Shown: in pieces, positions 33,989-42,555 of the stretch
How the letters are laid out: every line of letters begins with the position of its first letter
Position numbering within the stretch: position 1 is the first letter of the stretch
DNA from: Nocardioides agariphilus
Lineage (GTDB): Bacteria; Actinomycetota; Actinomycetes; Propionibacteriales; Nocardioidaceae
Length of the DNA: 64,000 nt
NCBI RefSeq assembly: GCF_015352445.1
Contig: NZ_JADKPO010000014.1
Span: 1 to 64,000, forward strand
Direction of reading: 5' to 3'
Translations under genes and position numbers: made by a program
The notes under the pieces: generated by a model
What the model was told of the DNA's origin: nothing
Database searches by the model: none
The model's input: only the letters and a program-made list of their open reading frames with translations

Positions 33989-34039
33989 GGTGGTCGAGCC
34001 TGTCGAGACCACGTCCAGGTCTCGACAACCGCGACCACC
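33989..34039. repeat. Family B palindrome before the PLP decarboxylase gene
   Basis: Inner arms TGTCGAGACC (34001-34010) and GGTCTCGACA (34018-34027) pair perfectly around a 7-base loop. Outer GGTGGTCG and CGACCACC also pair. A related GGTCGAGCTTGTCGAGACCA tract forms the 3' end of the carboxylase gene at 53631-53671. Confidence 0.88.
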
Positions 34040-34059
34040 GATCCCGTTAGCGTGCAGCC

Positions 34060-35574
34060 ATGACCCGACCCCACCTGACGCCCGAGGAGTTCCGCGAGCA
34101 GGGACACCGGGTGGTGGACTGGATCGCGGACTACTGGGAGCGGGTCGGCGACCTCCCCGTACTCGCCCAGGTCAGGCCCGGCGAGGTGGCGGCGGCGCTG
34201 CCCACGACAGCACCCGAGGAGCCGGAGGCCCTCGACGCAGTACTGGCGGACCTCGATGCCCACCTGGTGCCAGGCCTGACGCACTGGCAGCACCCGAGGT
34301 TCTTCGCGTACTTCCCGGCGAACTCCTCACCGGCCGGAGTGCTCGGCGACCTCCTCTCCAGTGGCATCGGGGTGCAGGGGATGATCTGGGCCACCAGTCC
34401 CGCCGCCACGGAGCTCGAGCAGGTCGTTCTCGAGCAGCTGCGCGTCGCCCTCGCGCTGCCGGACACGTTCGCTCGTGACGGCGAGGGGGGCGGGGTCATC
34501 CAGGACACCGCGTCGACGGCGACCTTCACCGCCGTGCTCGCCGCGCTCCATCGGGCCACCGGCGGGTCGGCCCGCGTGGACGGCCTCACGCAGGGCTCCT
34601 TCGCGATCTACGGCTCCACGCAGGCGCACTCCTCGCTGCTCAAGGCCGCGATGATGAGCGGCCTCGGCGAGCGGGCCGTCCGCTCGATCGCCGTCGACCC
34701 CGAGACCCAGGCGATGGACGTGGCGGCACTTCGCGAGGCGATGGCGGCCGACGTGGCGGCGGGGGTGCGACCGGTGCTGGTCCAGTCGGCGGTCGGTACG
34801 ACGTCCACGGGCGCGATCGACCCCACCGCAGCGATCGCGGAGGTGGCGCGCGAGCACGGCGCCTGGCTGCACGTCGATGCGGCGTGGGCGGGGGTGGCGG
34901 CCGTGTGCCCCGAGCACCGCTGGATCCACGAGGGCGTCGAGCACGCCGACTCCTACGTCACCAACCCGCATAAGTGGCTGCTGACGACCTTCGACTGCAG
35001 CGCCTTCTGGGTCCGCGACCGCGCGGCGCTCGTCGGGGCGCTGTCGATCCTCCCCGAGTACCTCCGCAACCCGGCCACCGAGTCGGGCGCCGTCGTCGAC
35101 TACCGCGACTGGCACCCGCAGCTGGGTCGCCGGTTCCGCGCGCTGAAGCTGTGGACCGTACTCCGCACGTACGGGCTGAGCGGCCTGCGCGCCCATATCG
35201 AGGCAGGCGTCGCCCAGGCCTCCCGCTTCGCCGACCTGGTGCGTGCCGACGACCGGTTCGAGATCGTCACCGAGCCGGTGCTGGGCCTGGTCGTCTTCCG
35301 GCTCCGTGCCAGTGAAGGGGCCAGTGAAGGGGCCAGTGAAGGGGCCGGTGAAGGGGCCAGTGAAGATGCCAGCGAAGAGGCCAGCGACCAGCTGACGATG
35401 GACCTGATGGAGGCCGTCAACGCGTCGGGCACGGCGTACCTGTCCCACACCAAGGTCGAGGGCCGAGCGGCGCTGCGCCTGGCCACCGGATCGTGGCGCA
35501 CCACCGAGGCGGACATCGACCGGACCTGGGCCGCCGTGGTGGCAAGCGCGGCGCAAGCAGCAGGAAAGTACTGA
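34060..35574 (+). CDS. Group II PLP-dependent (aromatic L-amino acid type) decarboxylase
   Basis: 504 aa, fold-type I decarboxylase like tryptophan/DOPA decarboxylases. HWQHPRFFAYFPANSSPAGV, GVIQDTASTATFTAVLAALH, HVDAAWAGVAAVCPEH, and the PLP lysine Lys305 in TNPHKWLLTTFDCSAFW are all present. It decarboxylates an aromatic amino acid to the amine. A tetrapeptide repeat (A-S-E-G type, residues about 417-443) near the C-terminus comes from 12-bp tandem units at 35308-35388 and interrupts the family's usual sequence before LMEAVNASGTAYLSHTK. The start is leaderless: TAGCGT at 34048-34053, six bases, ATG 34060. Confidence 0.94.
   Translation: MTRPHLTPEEFREQGHRVVDWIADYWERVGDLPVLAQVRPGEVAAALPTTAPEEPEALDAVLADLDAHLVPGLTHWQHPRFFAYFPANSSPAGVLGDLLSSGIGVQGMIWATSPAATELEQVVLEQLRVALALPDTFARDGEGGGVIQDTASTATFTAVLAALHRATGGSARVDGLTQGSFAIYGSTQAHSSLLKAAMMSGLGERAVRSIAVDPETQAMDVAALREAMAADVAAGVRPVLVQSAVGTTSTGAIDPTAAIAEVAREHGAWLHVDAAWAGVAAVCPEHRWIHEGVEHADSYVTNPHKWLLTTFDCSAFWVRDRAALVGALSILPEYLRNPATESGAVVDYRDWHPQLGRRFRALKLWTVLRTYGLSGLRAHIEAGVAQASRFADLVRADDRFEIVTEPVLGLVVFRLRASEGASEGASEGAGEGASEDASEEASDQLTMDLMEAVNASGTAYLSHTKVEGRAALRLATGSWRTTEADIDRTWAAVVASAAQAAGKY
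35308..35388. repeat. 12-bp tandem repeat within the PLP decarboxylase gene
   Basis: Six units of GCCAGTGAAGGG plus a partial seventh, diverging towards the 3' end (GCCAGTGAAGAT, GCCAGCGAAGAG). They encode A-S-E-G tetrapeptides, so copy-number change would not shift the frame. Confidence 0.9.
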
Positions 35575-35590
35575 CCCCGAGGCTGGTGCC

Positions 35591-35965
35591 ATGAAGATCG
35601 AGCTCAACCACACCATCGTCAACGCGACCGACCAGCGCGCGACCGCTGGCTTCCTGACCTGGGTCCTCGGTCTGCCCGCGGCCGAGGACGAGCCGCCGTT
35701 CCTCAACGTCCACCTCACCAACGACGCGATCCTCTCGGTGATGCAGGCCGGTCGCGTGCATGCCCAGCACTACGCGTTCCTCGTCGGCGAGGACGAGTTC
35801 GACGCCGTCTTCGCACGCCTCACCGAGCGCGGCATCACCTACTTCGCCGACCCGCACCAGCGACACCCCGGCGAGATCAACCACCACGACGGCGGCCGCG
35901 GCGTCTACTGGCTCGCACCCGACGGTCACGTGCTCGAGGCGATCACCCGGCCCTACGGCGGCTGA
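35591..35965 (+). CDS. VOC (glyoxalase-fold) protein
   Basis: 124 aa, single VOC domain: IELNHTIVNATDQRATAGFL (first metal-ligand position), a central AQHYAFLVGEDEFDAVFARL, and GRGVYWLAPDGHVLEAITRP (last ligand Glu). Typical of small dioxygenase/glyoxalase-like or resistance proteins; the substrate is not inferable. ATG 35591 is 16 bp after the decarboxylase stop, so probably the second gene of that unit. Confidence 0.88.
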   Translation: MKIELNHTIVNATDQRATAGFLTWVLGLPAAEDEPPFLNVHLTNDAILSVMQAGRVHAQHYAFLVGEDEFDAVFARLTERGITYFADPHQRHPGEINHHDGGRGVYWLAPDGHVLEAITRPYGG

Positions 35966-35982
35966 CCACCTACGATGCCCGC

Positions 35983-38900
35983 GTGCCCGTGACCTACACC
36001 GCGTTCGGCGCGATGGCGGTGACGGTCGACGACACCCGCCACGTGCTGACCCGCGGCCGAGACCGCGGCGTGCTCGCGGTCCTGCTGGCCGCGCACGGCT
36101 CGCCCGTACCCGCCGAGCGCATCGTCACCGAGGTCTGGGGAGCAGACGCACCACCGACCGCGCTCGGGATGCTGCAGGTCTCGGTCTCGCGACTGCGCAG
36201 CATCCTCGAGCCCGATCGCAGCAGCCGGGCCGGGACCCGCCTGGTCAGCACCGCCGCCGGGTACGCCGTGCACGCCGACGCGCTCGATGTCGACACGTGG
36301 GCCTTCGAGGCCGCCGCATCGGCGGTGGCTGCGGCCCGCTCGCCCGAGGAGGCCCTGCAGCGTGCCGACGAGGCGGACAGCTGGTGGACGGGCGACCCGT
36401 ACTCCGGGTGCACCGCGCCGATGGCCGTCGCCGAGGCCGACCGGCTCCGCGAGCTCCGGATGGTGGTCCACGAGTCCCGTGCCCGCGCCCTGCTCGACTG
36501 CGGACGCCCGGGGGATGCGGCCCTCCTGCTCTCCCCCCTCGCACCGGCCGAGCCCTATCGCGAGGGCCTGTGGTGCCTGCTCGCCCTGGCGCAGTACCAG
36601 TCGGCCCGTCAGGCCGAGGCCCTCGAGACCCTGCGTACGCTGCGGTCCCGCCTGGCCGAGGACCTCGGCGTCGACCCGTCCGATCGGGCCCGGCAGCTCG
36701 AGCAGGCGGTCCTCGCCCAGGACCTCGCCATCGCCGCACCGCCGGCGACGACGCCCCTTTCCCGACCGGCTCCGAGCCCGTCCCCGGCGCCCAGCAGCAC
36801 GCCCAGCAGTACGCCCAGTGGTACGCCCAGTGGTACGCCCAGTACCGCCACCGCCGGCCGCGCCGGTGTCACCGCTGCTGCCGCCTCGGTGCTCGATGCT
36901 GCCCGGGCCTCGGGGCGCACGCACTACCTGGCGGTCTCGGGCGAGGCCGGCATCGGCAAGACCAGGCTGGTCGCCGACCTCTCCCGGCTCGCGGCCGAGG
37001 CCGGCATCGATGTACTGGTCGGGCGCTGCCACGAGGGCGACTACGCGCCGGCGCTGTGGCCCTGGGTCACGATCGTGCGCGGCCTGGCCGAGGCCGACCA
37101 GGCCCCCGAGCTAGCGCCGCTGCTCGGCGGCTCGCCGACCGACCTGTCCGGCGGGTCGGGGCTGCGGATGTTCGACGCCGTCGTCGAGCTGCTCGTCGCC
37201 TCCGCGTGGAGGCGGCCGCTGCTCCTGGTCCTGGAGGACATCCACTGGGCCGACGCGACCAGCCTGCAGCTGTTGCGGCACCTGGCGAGCACGGCACCCC
37301 CAGCGCCCCTGGTCGTGGTCACCACCCGGCGTACGGCCGACGGACACCCGGGCGACCACCTCGTCGACACGATGGCCGCGCTGGCCCGGGCAGGCGCCGA
37401 ACGGCTGCCTCTCGACGGGCTCGACGACGAGGCGGTCGGCCAGCTGCTCGCCGAGGCCGTCGGCGAGCACGACCCGCGCCTGGACTTGCGGGTCGCCGAG
37501 GTGACGGGCGGGAACCCGTTCTTCGTCCTGCAGTACGCCCGGCTCCTCCAGGGCCTGGCCGACGTGGAGTCCGTGGACGCCGCAGCGCTGCCGGTGCCCG
37601 AAGGCGTGCGGGAAGTCCTCGCCCAACGGATCGCGCGCCTGCCCGAGCCCACGCAGGCGACGCTGGCCACGGCCGCGGTGCTCGGGCCCTTCGTCGACCC
37701 CGACGTGCTGGCCGAGCTGACCCGGGAGCCGGTCGCGGACCTCCTGGACCGCCTGGACCTGGCCGTCACCGCCGGCCTGCTGGAGGAGCGCGGCGCCGGC
37801 TACGCGTTCGTGCACGCCCTGGCCCGCGACGCCGTCGCAGCGACCCTCAGCGCGGCTCGCCAGATGCGCGTCCATGACGCTGCCGCCGCCGTCTTGGAGG
37901 ACCGGCTCGGCGACGACCCCGACACCGCGGCCACGATCGCCCACCACGCGCACCAGGCCGCGCCACTGGGTCGGCCGCAGACCGAGCGTGCCGCCCGCTG
38001 GCTCGCCCGCGCGGCCAGGCTCGCCGCCTCTCGCCACGCCCACGCCGAGGCACTGGCTCTGTGGGACCAGGCCATGACCGACGCGGAGACCGGCACGTTG
38101 GCGGAGTACGACGCCCACCGCGGCAAGGCCGCCGCGTTGCTACGACTGGCCGGCACTCCCCAAGCCAGGCAGGAGATCCTGGCCGCGTCCCGGCTCGCGC
38201 GCGACCTCGGCCGACCGGATCTGGTCGCCGACGCGGTCAGCGTGCTCAACGGTGCCGGCGTCTGGTCCTGGCGCGAGCACGGTGTCCGCGACGAGGACTT
38301 CTTGGAGCTGCTGCGCGAGTCGGCGGCGATCGCCGCCCCGCGCGACGAGGCCCGGCTGCAGGCAGCCCTGCAGATGGAGCTGTTCTACGCGATGGACGGA
38401 CCCGCCGCCAACGAGGCCGGGAACCGGTCCATCGAGCTCGCCCGCACCAGTGGGGATGTCGCCGTCCTCCAGGAGGTGCTGCTCGTGCGCGCCCTCCAGC
38501 TGTGGGAGCCGGGCGGTGCCGAGGTTCGGCTCGGCGTGCTCCAGGAGCTGCTCGACCTCGAGCTCGTCGGGGAGCCACGCGCGCTGATGCTGTTCCGGCT
38601 CGGCGGGACGCTGTTCGACATCGGCCGGCCCGACGAGGCGGACGCCGCGATGGCGGGGTGCGCCGTCGAGGTGTCGGCGCTGCGGCACACGGGCGTGGAG
38701 ATCCCGATGGCGTGGTGGCACGTCGCGAGGGCTCGCGACCGCGAGGACCCCGAGGCTGACGACCTGACGCGGGCGGCCCTCGAGCTGCACCAGACGAGCG
38801 GCTACATCTTCTCCTTCGAGCTGGAGAACCTGGCCAGGGTCCGTCTCCTGCCCCCCGGCGGCGCGGTGCCGCAGGAGATCGTGACGCGGGCCCGTGAGGG

Positions 38901-39333
38901 CAGCCCGGCGATGCGCGCGATCGTCGCGGTCGCGCTGCTCGAGTCCGGCGAGCCCGAGGCGGCCCACGACATGCTCGGCCCCCAGCCGCCGGTCGGTGCC
39001 AGCGACTACGCCCTCCAGGCCGCGCTGTGCCTGCGTGTCCTCGTCCTGTCCGAGACCGGGCCGACCGACGAGCTCGCCGACGCGGTCGCCCGCCTCGAGC
39101 CGTACGCCGGTTCCGTCGCGATCTACGGCACCGTCGACCACCTCGGCGCCGTCGACTACTTCCTCGCCCTCGGCCACCACGCCCTCGGCGACCCCCGCGC
39201 CCTCGACGAAGCAGCCTCCGCCGTCGAGCTGACCGCCGCCATCGGCGTACGTCCCTGGCACCGCAAGGCCCTCGCGCTCCTGGAGTCGCTGGCTGAGGCC
39301 GGCCCGGTGGGGATTACCCGGCCGACCGGGTAA
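35983..39333 (+). CDS. SARP/BTAD-type ATPase regulator (AfsR-like)
   Basis: 1116 aa. Residues 1-95 are an OmpR-type winged helix (YTAFGAMAVTVDD..., LQVSVSRLRSILEP). Residues about 100-245 are the BTAD domain (YREGLWCLLALAQYQSARQA). A linker of S-S-T-P/S-G-T-P repeats (12-bp units, 36790-36849) leads to an AAA/NACHT-like ATPase with Walker A GEAGIGKTR (about residue 319) and Walker B LLLVLEDIHWAD (about 414), then a long helical TPR-like C-terminus. Regulators of this build control secondary metabolism or stress genes; the target is unknown. The start is leaderless: TACGAT at 35971-35976, six bases, GTG 35983. The last residues (GITRPTG) and stop lie in a family E element. Confidence 0.92.
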   Translation: MPVTYTAFGAMAVTVDDTRHVLTRGRDRGVLAVLLAAHGSPVPAERIVTEVWGADAPPTALGMLQVSVSRLRSILEPDRSSRAGTRLVSTAAGYAVHADALDVDTWAFEAAASAVAAARSPEEALQRADEADSWWTGDPYSGCTAPMAVAEADRLRELRMVVHESRARALLDCGRPGDAALLLSPLAPAEPYREGLWCLLALAQYQSARQAEALETLRTLRSRLAEDLGVDPSDRARQLEQAVLAQDLAIAAPPATTPLSRPAPSPSPAPSSTPSSTPSGTPSGTPSTATAGRAGVTAAAASVLDAARASGRTHYLAVSGEAGIGKTRLVADLSRLAAEAGIDVLVGRCHEGDYAPALWPWVTIVRGLAEADQAPELAPLLGGSPTDLSGGSGLRMFDAVVELLVASAWRRPLLLVLEDIHWADATSLQLLRHLASTAPPAPLVVVTTRRTADGHPGDHLVDTMAALARAGAERLPLDGLDDEAVGQLLAEAVGEHDPRLDLRVAEVTGGNPFFVLQYARLLQGLADVESVDAAALPVPEGVREVLAQRIARLPEPTQATLATAAVLGPFVDPDVLAELTREPVADLLDRLDLAVTAGLLEERGAGYAFVHALARDAVAATLSAARQMRVHDAAAAVLEDRLGDDPDTAATIAHHAHQAAPLGRPQTERAARWLARAARLAASRHAHAEALALWDQAMTDAETGTLAEYDAHRGKAAALLRLAGTPQARQEILAASRLARDLGRPDLVADAVSVLNGAGVWSWREHGVRDEDFLELLRESAAIAAPRDEARLQAALQMELFYAMDGPAANEAGNRSIELARTSGDVAVLQEVLLVRALQLWEPGGAEVRLGVLQELLDLELVGEPRALMLFRLGGTLFDIGRPDEADAAMAGCAVEVSALRHTGVEIPMAWWHVARARDREDPEADDLTRAALELHQTSGYIFSFELENLARVRLLPPGGAVPQEIVTRAREGSPAMRAIVAVALLESGEPEAAHDMLGPQPPVGASDYALQAALCLRVLVLSETGPTDELADAVARLEPYAGSVAIYGTVDHLGAVDYFLALGHHALGDPRALDEAASAVELTAAIGVRPWHRKALALLESLAEAGPVGITRPTG
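36790..36849. repeat. 12-bp tandem repeat in the linker of the SARP-type regulator
   Basis: Five units close to CCCAGCAGTACG (later CCCAGTGGTACG). They encode P-S-S-T/P-S-G-T tetrapeptides between the BTAD and ATPase domains. Confidence 0.9.
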
Positions 39334-39391
39334 TCCCTGGGTTGCCGGCCAATGCATGTCGTGCCAACCCATAGAAATGGCGGACAACCTC
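39309..39391. repeat. Family E composite element at the 3' end of the SARP-type gene
   Basis: GGGATTACCCGG (39310-39321) pairs with CCGGGTAATCCC (39326-39337). A second imperfect hairpin (GGGTTGCCGGCC... GCCAACCC) and the tail GGCGGACAACCTC follow. The whole 80-bp block is about 90% identical to 43778-43859. The first hairpin contains the regulator's last codons and TAA stop. Confidence 0.92.
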
Positions 39392-39455
39392 TGGCTCGGA
39401 GGCCGCGAAAGTCAGGCACAAGTACGCAACAAGCGCTGCCCGCCAGTGTGGTGCC

Positions 39456-40928
39456 ATGACGAACTCCACCAGCACTTTCGAGACGCGCGGCCCCCACGAG
39501 AACACTCCTCGCGACACTCCTCGCGACACCCCTCGGGACACTCCTCGGGACACTCCTCGGGGCAACACCGCACACGCCATCGCCGACCTGCGCCGCCGCG
39601 TGGTCGGTACCGTCCACACCGCCGAGGACCCCGCCTGGGACCGGGCTCGGATGGCGTGGACCGTCAACGTCGACCAGCAGCCGCTGGCCGTCCTCGAGGT
39701 CCACGACGCCGACGACGTGCAGGCCGCGATCCGCTGGGCCGTCGACCACGGAGTCGACGTGACCGCCCAGCCCACCGGGCACAGTGCCGTGTCCGAGGCC
39801 GCCGACGGTGTGCTGCTCCTGCGCACGCGCGCGCTGGACGAGATCAGCGTCGACGTGCAGCGGCGTACGGCGTGGGTCGGCGCCGGCGTCAAGTCCGGCG
39901 AGCTGCTCGCCGCCCTCGACGGCACCGGCCTGACCTTCCTGGCCGGCTCCAACCCCGACCCGACGGTCGTGGGCATGACGATCACCGGCGGCATCAGCTG
40001 GTTCGGACGTAGCTTCGGGCTCGGCGCCGACAGCGTCGTCACCGTCGAGCTCGTCGACGGCCTCGGCCGGCTGCGGCGGCTCTCGGCGGACGAGGAGCCC
40101 GAGCTGTTCTGGGCGGTCCGCGGAGGCGGAGGCTCCTTCGGGATCATCACCCGCATCGAGGTCGCCCTGCACCCCGCCCCGAGCCTGTACGGCGGCCGGT
40201 TGCTGTGGCCGCTCGAGCAGATGGCCGCCGTGCTCGACGCGTTCCGCACGGCCACGGCGACGGCTCCTCCCGAGCTGACCTTGTGGTTCCACACCTACCA
40301 GTTCCCGCCGTTCCCGGAGCTGCCCGAGCCGATCCGCGGCAAGTCCTTCGTATCGGTGGCCGCGGCCTACCTCGGTAACGCCGTCGAGGGCGAACGGATG
40401 CTCGCGCCGTTCCGCTCGGTCAAGGGCATCGCGATGGACCTGATGGGCGAGCTGCCGATGGCCGCCCTCGGCTCGATCGCCGACGAGCCGACGGAACCGA
40501 TGCCGGGCCTGCAGTCCTCGCACCTGTTGCGCGAGCTCGACGACCAGACGGCTGCCGCGATCGTCGCGGCCGTCGGGCCCGACAGCGGCTCACCCCTGAC
40601 GGTCTTCCAGATCCGTCACCTGGGTGCCGCGTTCGCCGCTGAGGTTGCTGACGCCGGATCGCACGGACCGGTCACCGAGCCGTACTCCGTGTTCGCCCTC
40701 GGCGTGCCCGCCGTACCCGAGCTGGTGCCGGCGATCCACGGGCAGTTCGCCCGCGTCGCCGACGCCGTGAGCGCGGTGGACAGCGGGCGCACGCTGCTCA
40801 ACTTCCTCGAGTCGGACCAGGACCCCGCCTTGTGGTGGTCCGCCGGGACGCGTGCCCGCCTCGCGGCAGCCAAGCAGGTGGCCGACCCGCTCGGGATCGT
40901 CCGGAGCAACCGTCCGATCCGCTCGTGA
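39456..40928 (+). CDS. FAD-linked oxidoreductase, berberine bridge enzyme type
   Basis: 490 aa. FAD-binding PCMH domain with VTAQPTGHSAVSEAADGVLL, GSNPDPTVVGMTITGGISWF and RGGGGSFGIITRIEVALHP. The C-terminal BBE motif DPLGIVRSNRPI is present. The usual His that links FAD covalently in R-x-x-G-H is represented by PTGHS. It oxidises an alcohol, sugar or alkaloid-like substrate with FAD; the substrate is unknown. The N-terminus carries four to five T-P-R-D repeats from 12-bp units at 39504-39563. No export signal. Confidence 0.92.
   Translation: MTNSTSTFETRGPHENTPRDTPRDTPRDTPRDTPRGNTAHAIADLRRRVVGTVHTAEDPAWDRARMAWTVNVDQQPLAVLEVHDADDVQAAIRWAVDHGVDVTAQPTGHSAVSEAADGVLLLRTRALDEISVDVQRRTAWVGAGVKSGELLAALDGTGLTFLAGSNPDPTVVGMTITGGISWFGRSFGLGADSVVTVELVDGLGRLRRLSADEEPELFWAVRGGGGSFGIITRIEVALHPAPSLYGGRLLWPLEQMAAVLDAFRTATATAPPELTLWFHTYQFPPFPELPEPIRGKSFVSVAAAYLGNAVEGERMLAPFRSVKGIAMDLMGELPMAALGSIADEPTEPMPGLQSSHLLRELDDQTAAAIVAAVGPDSGSPLTVFQIRHLGAAFAAEVADAGSHGPVTEPYSVFALGVPAVPELVPAIHGQFARVADAVSAVDSGRTLLNFLESDQDPALWWSAGTRARLAAAKQVADPLGIVRSNRPIRS
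39504..39563. repeat. 12-bp tandem repeat at the N-terminus of the FAD oxidoreductase gene
   Basis: Five units of ACTCCTCGCGAC, changing to ACTCCTCGGGAC. They encode T-P-R-D repeats ahead of the first conserved residue of the oxidoreductase. Confidence 0.9.
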
Positions 40929-40934
40929 CGGCCG

Positions 40935-41903
40935 CTAGGCCAGGCGGATCAGCAGTTGGCCGTTGTCGTGGACCCGGGAGGCGACCACTGACGACCGCGA
41001 CTCCACGAAGGCCTTGAAGGAGGAGAACCCGAACGACTTCTCGTTGAACTCCGGGTTCATCCGCTGCATCTGGCTCTTCACCCCGGAGGCATAGATCCAC
41101 TCGTCATCGCTCTTCTGCAGGCCCACGCGCACGGCCCTCAACAGGAGCCGGGTCGCCTCGTCATCAGGGCTGAGTGGCTCGGGTGAGGTGGCCTTCTTGG
41201 CGGTCGACTTCTTGGCGGTCTTCTTGGCAGCCGCCTTCTTGGCGGGCCTGGTCCCTGGCCCAGCCCCGGTCTCAGCCTCGGTCTCCGCCCCGGTCTCGGC
41301 CTCAGCCTCCGCCTCGACCTTGGACCGAGGCTGGGGCAGGGGCGGCGGCGAGACGCCGGGCAGCCGCTCGTAGGCGCGGAACTCGTCGCAGGCGTTGACC
41401 AGCGCACGGCTCGTCGAGCCGGCGACGCCGATGCCGACCACGAACCGCCCCATCCGTTTGCAACGCTGGGCCAGCGGCACGTAGTCGGAGTCGCCGGCCA
41501 CCAGCGCCACGTGGGTGATGTCGGCGTGGCGGGCCAGGTCCTCGACGGCGTCGACGGCCAGCCGGATGTCGGCGCCGTTCTTGGTTCCCGAGGCCGGGAA
41601 CATCTGCACCAGGTCGACGGCCTTGTCGACCAGGGCCTTGCGGTAGGCCGCGTTGGCGGGGACCGACCAGTCGGCGTACGCACGGGTGAAGGCCACGGTG
41701 CCGAAGGACGCCGCGTAGTCGATGATCGCGCCGAGGTCGACCTCGGCCTCGGCCAGCCGGACGTCGACCGGGTCGTCGGACGCCAGGTCGGGCTTGTGGT
41801 GGCGGGCGTCATCTCGCCGCCACGCGCTGTCACCGTGGAGGTTGTCGTAGCGCGAGATCACCACGTTGTCGAAGTCGAAGTACACCGCCACCCGGTCCGC
41901 CAT
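40935..41903 (-). CDS. NYN-domain (LabA-type) nuclease with LOTUS-like C-terminus
   Basis: 322 aa. The NYN/PIN-like domain (residues 1-170) has conserved acidic residues in VAVYFDFDNV, NGADIRLAVDAVEDLA and VALVAGDSDYVPLA, as expected for a metal-dependent RNase of the LabA/DUF88 group. A low-complexity hinge follows: an acidic E-A-E-T-G-A repeat, then a lysine-rich stretch (PAKKAAAKKTAKKSTAKKA). The C-terminal about 75 residues (LLLRAVRVGLQKSDDEWIYA, GFSSFKAFVESR, ...LLIRLA) resemble an OST-HTH/LOTUS RNA-binding domain. Leaderless start: TAGGGT (41911-41916, reverse strand), seven bases, ATG 41903. Ends 6 bp from the convergent FAD gene. Confidence 0.9.
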   Translation of the reverse strand: MADRVAVYFDFDNVVISRYDNLHGDSAWRRDDARHHKPDLASDDPVDVRLAEAEVDLGAIIDYAASFGTVAFTRAYADWSVPANAAYRKALVDKAVDLVQMFPASGTKNGADIRLAVDAVEDLARHADITHVALVAGDSDYVPLAQRCKRMGRFVVGIGVAGSTSRALVNACDEFRAYERLPGVSPPPLPQPRSKVEAEAEAETGAETEAETGAGPGTRPAKKAAAKKTAKKSTAKKATSPEPLSPDDEATRLLLRAVRVGLQKSDDEWIYASGVKSQMQRMNPEFNEKSFGFSSFKAFVESRSSVVASRVHDNGQLLIRLA

Positions 41904-41964
41904 GGTCGCGACCCTAGTCCGGTGGGGCGGCCAGCCGGGCGGGGCACCCGTCCATGATGGGCGC

Positions 41965-42492
41965 ATGCGGATCGCGGTCTTCCTCGGCTCCTCCCCCGGA
42001 CTCTCCACCCACCAGACGGCGACCGCCCAGCTGGGTCGGGCCATCGCCGAGGCAGGGCACGCGATCGTGTACGGCGGCGCCGGCGTCGGCCTGATGGGCG
42101 TGCTCGCCGATGCGGCGCTGTCGGCAGGTGGCGATGTCGTCGGCGTGCTGCCGCGCAACCTGTTCAGCCGCGAGGTCGGCCACACCGGTCTTTCCACGCT
42201 CGAGCTGGTCGACACCATGCACGAGCGCAAGGCCCGGATGGCCGAGCTAGCCGACGCGTTCGTCGCCCTGCCCGGCGGCACCGGCACCCTCGATGAGCTC
42301 ATCGAGATCATCACCTGGTCCCAGCTCGGCCTGCACGCCAAGCCGGTCGCGCTCTACGACGTCGACGACTTCTGGGCGCCGTTGCTGGCTCTGCTCGACC
42401 ACATGGTCGCCAGTGGCTACGTGTCGGCGTCCGCCCGCAGCGCGCTCCTGGTCGCGTCAGGTCCGCCCGAGCTGCTGGACCTGCTCCGCTGA
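41965..42492 (+). CDS. LOG-family (TIGR00730) nucleotide-binding protein
   Basis: 175 aa. The signature [20 protein letters not shown], preceded by [20 protein letters not shown] and [16 protein letters not shown], defines the 'lysine decarboxylase'-like family, now known to include cytokinin riboside-5'-monophosphate phosphoribohydrolases (LOG). It removes ribose-5-phosphate from nucleotides. ATG 41965. Its stop lies 2 bp before a palindrome in the clpP upstream region. Confidence 0.93.
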   Translation: MRIAVFLGSSPGLSTHQTATAQLGRAIAEAGHAIVYGGAGVGLMGVLADAALSAGGDVVGVLPRNLFSREVGHTGLSTLELVDTMHERKARMAELADAFVALPGGTGTLDELIEIITWSQLGLHAKPVALYDVDDFWAPLLALLDHMVASGYVSASARSALLVASGPPELLDLLR

Positions 42493-42493
42493 G

Positions 42494-42505
42494 GGCAGAT
42501 CTGCC
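42494..42505. promoter_or_regulatory. Palindrome upstream of clpP pair, candidate PopR/ClgR-type site
   Basis: GGCAGATCTGCC is a perfect 12-bp palindrome 50 bp before the first clpP start. Its half-site GGCAGA/TCTGCC recalls the half-sites of the Streptomyces PopR box (TCTGCC...GGCAGA, from memory), but in the opposite arrangement, so the assignment is tentative. The 11 bp after the LOG stop and the region to 42555 hold no gene. Confidence 0.35.
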
Positions 42506-42555
42506 TGCAGCGGCGTGCCCTTCGGCCGGCGTACGTCGTCGGTCACCGTGGGCGC

